Made by a program: the position numbers and the translations under genes
Shown: piece by piece, positions 23,106 through 23,378 of the stretch
Position numbering within the stretch: position 1 is the first letter of the stretch
Layout: each line of letters starts with the position of its first letter
Notes under the pieces: generated by a model
The model's input: only the letters and a program-made list of their open reading frames with translations
Told to the model about the DNA's origin: nothing
The model's database searches: none
NCBI GenBank assembly: GCA_045807785.1
Contig: JBJMGS010000110.1
Span: 1-23,378 of the forward strand
Length of the DNA stretch: 23,378 nt
Reading direction: 5' to 3'
Source of the DNA: JAIVGV01 sp045807785
GTDB taxonomy: Bacteria > Acidobacteriota > Blastocatellia > Pyrinomonadales > Pyrinomonadaceae

Positions 23106-23378
23106 ATGAGCCACACCTACGACGCACTGCTCGTCGTCTCCTTCGGCGGCCCCGAAGGGACGGACGAGGTGATGCCCTTCCTCGAAAACGTCCTGCGCGG
23201 GCGCAACGTCCCGCGCGAGCGTCTGCTTACCGTCGCGCACCACTACGAGCTGTTCGGGGGCGTGAGTCCCATCAACGGACAGAACCGCCGACTCATCGAG
23301 GCGCTGCGCGAAGACTTCGGCGCGCACGACATTCAACTCCCGATCTACTGGGGCAACCGCAACTGGCACCCGCTGCTC
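23106..23378 (+). CDS. hemH: Ferrochelatase, N-terminal part, runs off the right edge
   Basis: The 91 codons present encode MSHTYDALLVVSFGGPEGTD followed by EVMPFLENVLRGRNVP. The opening DALLVVSFGGPEG is the first strand and loop of ferrochelatase. The stretch YELFGGVSPINGQNRRLIEAL contains the family motif SPIN. IYWGNRNWHPLL at the edge corresponds to the conserved YGxRxWxP-type segment. Ferrochelatases insert ferrous iron into protoporphyrin IX, or into coproporphyrin III in the coproporphyrin-dependent route. Which one applies cannot be decided from this fragment, because the catalytic histidine and glutamate lie beyond the edge. The ATG at 23106 has only a weak TAGGCG before it. Grouping with hemE supports the call. 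Confidence 0.9.
   Translation, partial: MSHTYDALLVVSFGGPEGTDEVMPFLENVLRGRNVPRERLLTVAHHYELFGGVSPINGQNRRLIEALREDFGAHDIQLPIYWGNRNWHPLL

Overview
The window looks like a piece of a GC-rich chromosome (roughly two thirds GC by eye) from an Acidobacteriota-type bacterium, most plausibly a Blastocatellia/Pyrinomonadaceae relative. The reasons are a VWFA-related protein of the acidobacterial type, many DUF4097 (putative adhesin, beta-solenoid) secreted proteins, two very large CBM9-like/DUF5916 outer-membrane proteins, and ECF sigma/anti-sigma pairs with HxxxCxxC anti-sigma factors. The lineage call is inference from family content; there is no rRNA or other phylogenetic marker here.

Layout. 1-157 holds the start of a small lipoprotein gene that runs off the left edge. 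230-1321 (-) is an adenylate-forming (phenylacetate-CoA ligase-like) protein. 1589-3325 (+) is a secreted VWA-domain protein with a DUF4097-like N-terminal half, followed by a strong bidirectional terminator at 3374-3411. From 21145 down to 3451 every gene is on the minus strand. This block contains two parallel regulatory operons separated by a tandem pair of DUF5916 genes. Operon 1 (8356 to 3451) is ECF sigma, anti-sigma (ATGA overlap), a type-B DUF4097 protein, then a type-A DUF4097 protein fused to HEAT repeats. Operon 2 (21145 to 14549) is ECF sigma, anti-sigma (stop/start overlap), a type-B DUF4097 protein, a 0.4-kb gap, an unrecognised secreted protein, then three successive type-A DUF4097 proteins. 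Both sigma genes are preceded by the same candidate ECF promoter, GAAAC-N14-CGT. A nested palindromic REP-like element (8483-8695) sits between operon 1 and the DUF5916 pair. Divergent from operon 2, on the plus strand, lie hemE, a small secreted protein of unknown function, and the first 91 codons of hemH (late haem synthesis).

How it may work. The sigma factors are probably held by membrane-spanning zinc-type anti-sigma factors whose periplasmic C-termini resemble each other. The regulated cargo is a set of exported beta-solenoid proteins. Four type-A proteins keep the same seven-turn register (spacings about 80, 18, 18, 21, 21, 38 residues) but carry different turn motifs: ING in one, SVSG in another, mixed in the rest. 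This looks like a duplicated and diversified envelope-sensing or envelope-maintenance module. Its function is not established by the sequence; the architecture is the most unusual thing in the window.
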